Assembly: GCA_012932295.1 (NCBI GenBank)
Contig: JAAONU010000016.1
Location: 39,339,241-39,403,240 of the forward strand
Direction: 5' to 3'
DNA from: Cyclina sinensis
Lineage: Eukaryota > Mollusca > Bivalvia > Venerida > Veneridae
DNA: 64,000 nucleotides
Shown here: in pieces, positions 60,802 through 64,000 of the stretch
How positions within the stretch are numbered: position 1 is the stretch's first letter
Layout of the letters: every line of letters starts with the position of its first letter
Translations under genes and position numbers: made by a program
The notes under the pieces: model-generated
What the model was told of the DNA's origin: nothing
The model's database searches: none
Seen by the model: the letters and a program-made list of their open reading frames with translations, nothing else

Positions 60802-61217
60802 AGCAACTTATACACAGAATTTAGCTTAAAAATGTTTTTCTTTAAAATTAGAGAAGTTAATATACACAAAAAACATAATTTTATTTATTTTATACATCAT
60901 AAAAATTAACTGAAGAAAAAAAATCTGGCTTCAACCGGATTTGATCTCATACCCTTCTGGTCAGTAAAATAATGAGCCGCAAGCTAACCCACTTAGCCAC
61001 AGGGACTTGTTACTTCAAAAATGTAAAATTAACAATATAAACCTAGTATCTACCCTGTGACGGGTAAAATTTTCACCACGTAAAACTTTGTATTATGGTG
61101 TGTTCTCGTAATAAAAAGATGAGACAATAACTTAGTTTAGATATGTTCTTGACAATTACAGCTAGATTTTCTAGATGTAGAAACATTCATTGTCAACACA
61201 TCTGTGAGTCAGCCTCT
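60802..61217 (-). mobile_element. TTAA-flanked miniature element with tRNA-like core, copy 2
   Basis: TTAA precedes AGCAACTTATACACAGA (from 60802) and follows TCTGTGAGTCAGCCTCT (to 61217); the inverted ends are more eroded than in copy 1 at 37787-38227. The inside aligns along its length: AGAGAAGTTAATATAC, the tRNA-like part at about 60925-61010 on the minus strand (TGGCTAAGTGGGTTAG then GATCAAATCC), the GTATCTACC...GGGTAAAATTTT region, and AACTTAGTTTAGATA. Same orientation as copy 1. No transposase. Confidence 0.6.
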
Positions 61218-62870
61218 TTAACTATTTATGCAAAATGGATGGGATAAAAATAATAGTGAACTTCTTGGAAAGTATAAAAAAAGAAATGGCCAAAAAGGCC
61301 ATACCTACTTATAAACTCTCTTTAGTAAAACTTGCTACTCTTAAAAGAGGGTCATAACTTATACAAAACTAAGTGAGCAAAATTACATCCTTAAGATGGA
61401 AGTGTGTAAAAAGAATATATTTAATATCAATCTGCTGTCTCAGAAGGTTACATTAGAGACAGTCTAGAAAAGATTTCATATATAATTGCAGCAACTGTGT
61501 TAAAATCACCCATGCTACACTAAATACGTACTTTTTGAAAAGATAACTGCAAGCTTTCTTTTAGGTATAAATGTTAACATCAATGCCACTGGAATTTTTC
61601 CCATTTTTTTTTACATATATAGCCACAAGATTGGGTAAATTAAAATATTTTCTAAGGAAGGTATTTTTCCTACAGGATGTATAAAGAATACCTAATATTG
61701 GCAACAGCTGTGTAGTAATTAACTATGCTCTTTCTCTGATGAAATACTATAGAAACAGTCTAATTCACTGGTCATCACCTCAGTAAAGTATAAAGACAGG
61801 TTCATCACAATGTAGAAATCTTCAGATCAAGCTCTGTAAAAAAGTCTGACCCTTGAACGAATATTTAGATCGCATTTTTTCTATCATTTCTGTTATGATA
61901 ATCATGTCCAATTCCACAGCCATTTCCGAATTATTTCACTTTGTGTTCAGACACATGAATAATTTTATTTTCCCTAACCTTAAACTGACTTCTTGAGGAC
62001 ATGACCATCATGGTTGACCTCAACAGTCAGGGGAGGGTCATTTCAAAAGATCTTTTCAAACTGATAAATATAGAAATTGAACTTTTTATTATCACAGCTT
62101 GTTAAGATATCACTTAACACATAAAAATCAATATCTTATTCTATTTTTTCATTGCTTGTTTTTAACAGACAATATTGCTTATGGAATTGAAATATGGTAT
62201 TGTTAAATTATGAAATATGACACCACCAGGCAGAAAATAAATAGCCGCAAAATGTAAAGTAATCATGGTTTTGAAAGAATTATCTTTAAACAAACCTTCA
62301 CAAAATAAAAGAACAAATTATCAGTAAAAAAAGGTAAATTTCAACTTAATTTTGAAAAGCACTGATTTATAGCAAGATCTTAGGTCTCTCTTCTTGAACA
62401 AACTACTTGTCAAATGAAATTTGTAGAGAAAATAAAATAAATACAAGAATAAAACGACAAATGAAGTATTAAGGATCTAAAAATAATTCAAGCATCCAAA
62501 TTTGGTTATAAGGATATATGGGCACAATTGTAGATTTTTCTTGAAGTTAACTAAGTTTGAAATGAATTTATATTAACAACAAAGACTGTGACAGAAGAGC
62601 TTTTCAATATAAAAGTGAGTTAATTTTTTCATAAATATTGAATATTAACCAACTTTATTAGATAAATCAATATTCATTTGGCCATTTGATATCAAAGGAT
62701 TTCCTTAACTCAAGACATATTAGTTTAATAAGAAATCTATTTTTATCATGAACCAATGAACTAATGGCATCTGAACATTCACATCATTTATTCAGATTAT
62801 TTTTTCTATTTATGTAACCCCTCTATGACAATAAGGTTCCTATATTTTTCAATTTGACACTTTTGAAATT
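61218..62870. other. Unassigned AT-rich DNA
   Basis: A small palindrome ATGGCCAAAAAGGCCAT lies near 61286-61302, followed by GAGGGTCATAACTTATA, which resembles parts of the bivalve repeats elsewhere. No gene supported. Confidence 0.4.
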
Positions 62871-62965
62871 ATATACTGTGAAATCATTAATATTTGTGGG
62901 GGATTAATTTTCGTGGATTTCGTGGTTCAGGTAACCCAGGAAATCAAGTCCTGATGAACAAATTG
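62871..62965 (+). repeat. Fragment of a dispersed repeat
   Basis: ACTGTGAAATCATTAATATT, then TGTGGGGGATTAATTTTCGT and GGATTTCGTGGTT match my recollection of a repeat common in bivalve genomes. Only the left end is recognisable. Confidence 0.5.
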
Positions 62966-64000
62966 TGCCCAAGATAATGTTAAGTATGCCCAATCATTCT
63001 ATAGCACCAAAAAAGGCGTGAGACGTGGTTCGTAGTTGGTACATCGTCCATAGACAAGTTGTGTGCTTACCTGCAGTTTTTTGTGTACTTCATTCAATGA
63101 ATCAACAATAAATATATGAATCGGATACTAAACCGACTGATGAGGTTTTTTTTCAGGTGTGTACCCGTATTTTGTTTGTTTACTAAGTGCATCCAAATTG
63201 AAAGTAGAAACTGTAGTGACGTAGCGTCACATGTCTGTCAAACCGCACTATACTGCAGATGCTATTTGCATTTATACGGTCCCTGAATGAAATGTTTATT
63301 TTACTGATATTGAGTAAACTATTTTTACTTTGGAACTTATTACTTAGTATAGTATACGATGATGCCAGGGTGAGTAAATACCTCAACTTACTTCATATAG
63401 TTGAGCAAAAAGATCAACCAAAAAGAAGCAATCTGATCGAAAGAACAGAAAATCAGAACAAACCAGAGCTACTATAAAGACTTATGCATTAACAAGACCA
63501 CTTGTTAACTGGACTTATTAGCCTAACTTTACTGAATTACTTACAATACACCAAGTGAACTTGTATATATGGTAATCAGACAATATTATGCTGTCATGCT
63601 TAATATAAATAGCTCTGTATTTTATCTACCACTTATCTACATGTTTCTGGAATAATGCCATCAATTCAATCTCTGACACATGTAACAAAACAAACAATTC
63701 CCACCAGTTTTTATGAGATAATTAATACTTCATGCCATCCACACTTTTAATTTTCGTATTTATAATGATAATTATCATTACTGTTATATATTACATCATT
63801 AGCATCTTTAACATAGTTCTAACTTAATTTGATGATGATAATTATTACTACCGGTATATGTATTATTCAATCAGATAATTATCACAGCCAAAGGTCACAA
63901 GGAATTCTTTTTTTAGCTACAGTAGCATTATCATTCCTTCTCAAATTAGAATTATTTTGGCTTGTTTTTTTATTATCATAATTATCACTGTTTTATCATC
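62966..64000. other. Unassigned DNA to the window end
   Basis: Somewhat richer in CpG at 63010-63290, where GTGACGTAGCGTCAC (63215-63229) is a near-palindrome with a CRE half-site, followed by ATTTGCAT, an octamer-type motif, near 63264. This could be regulatory, but there is no gene next to it in the window. The remainder is AT-rich with ATGATGATAATTAT-type simple sequence. Confidence 0.4.

Overview
This is an AT-rich animal genome window dominated by one multi-exon gene on the minus strand: a nuclear receptor of the HR96/NR1J type (the arthropod HR96, nematode DAF-12 and molluscan NR1J relatives of vertebrate VDR/PXR). The dispersed repeats point to a bivalve mollusc, possibly a heterodont clam. 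They include a tRNA-derived SINE with a Meta/RUDI-like 3' end, short tandem modules ending in CGGACGGAC tracts and a C/G-rich hairpin, and a TTAA-flanked miniature element. The organism is inferred from my memory of such repeats and from the receptor type; no species is claimed.

Gene layout, read right to left: an upstream alternative first coding exon at 55914-56023; a second, proline/histidine-rich first coding exon at 30019-30227; the first zinc finger at 18166-18394; the second zinc finger at 7758-7924; and one large exon with the hinge and the whole ligand-binding domain at 6335-7196. Every junction obeys GT-AG and reading phase. The proximal isoform adds up to 488 residues and the distal one to 455. 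Between the two zinc-finger exons lies a 63-base candidate cassette exon (10690-10752). It has good splice sites, is phase 0 at both ends and is open in the required frame. Including it would put 21 residues between the two zinc fingers.

The rest is intron or flank. Region by region: 1-6334 is 3' flank/3' UTR with two bivalve-type repeats (about 3.9-4.9 kb); 6.3-18.4 kb holds the DNA- and ligand-binding exons, a 29-bp minisatellite and SINE relics; 18.4-30 kb is an AT-rich intron with two weaker exon-like islands (26.6 kb and 27.4 kb); 30-56 kb is the large 5' intron, with a 35-bp minisatellite containing a TA microsatellite, a 37-bp minisatellite, a 54-bp minisatellite split by another repeat, dispersed repeats, an Ig-like relic and a perfect 30-bp palindrome centred on a CRE; 56-64 kb is upstream sequence with a SINE, a second copy of the miniature element and a degenerate tandem array.

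I recognised no rRNA, no intact tRNA, no CRISPR array and no bacterial or viral gene. Almost all other open frames longer than 60 codons look like chance frames in AT-rich or repetitive DNA.
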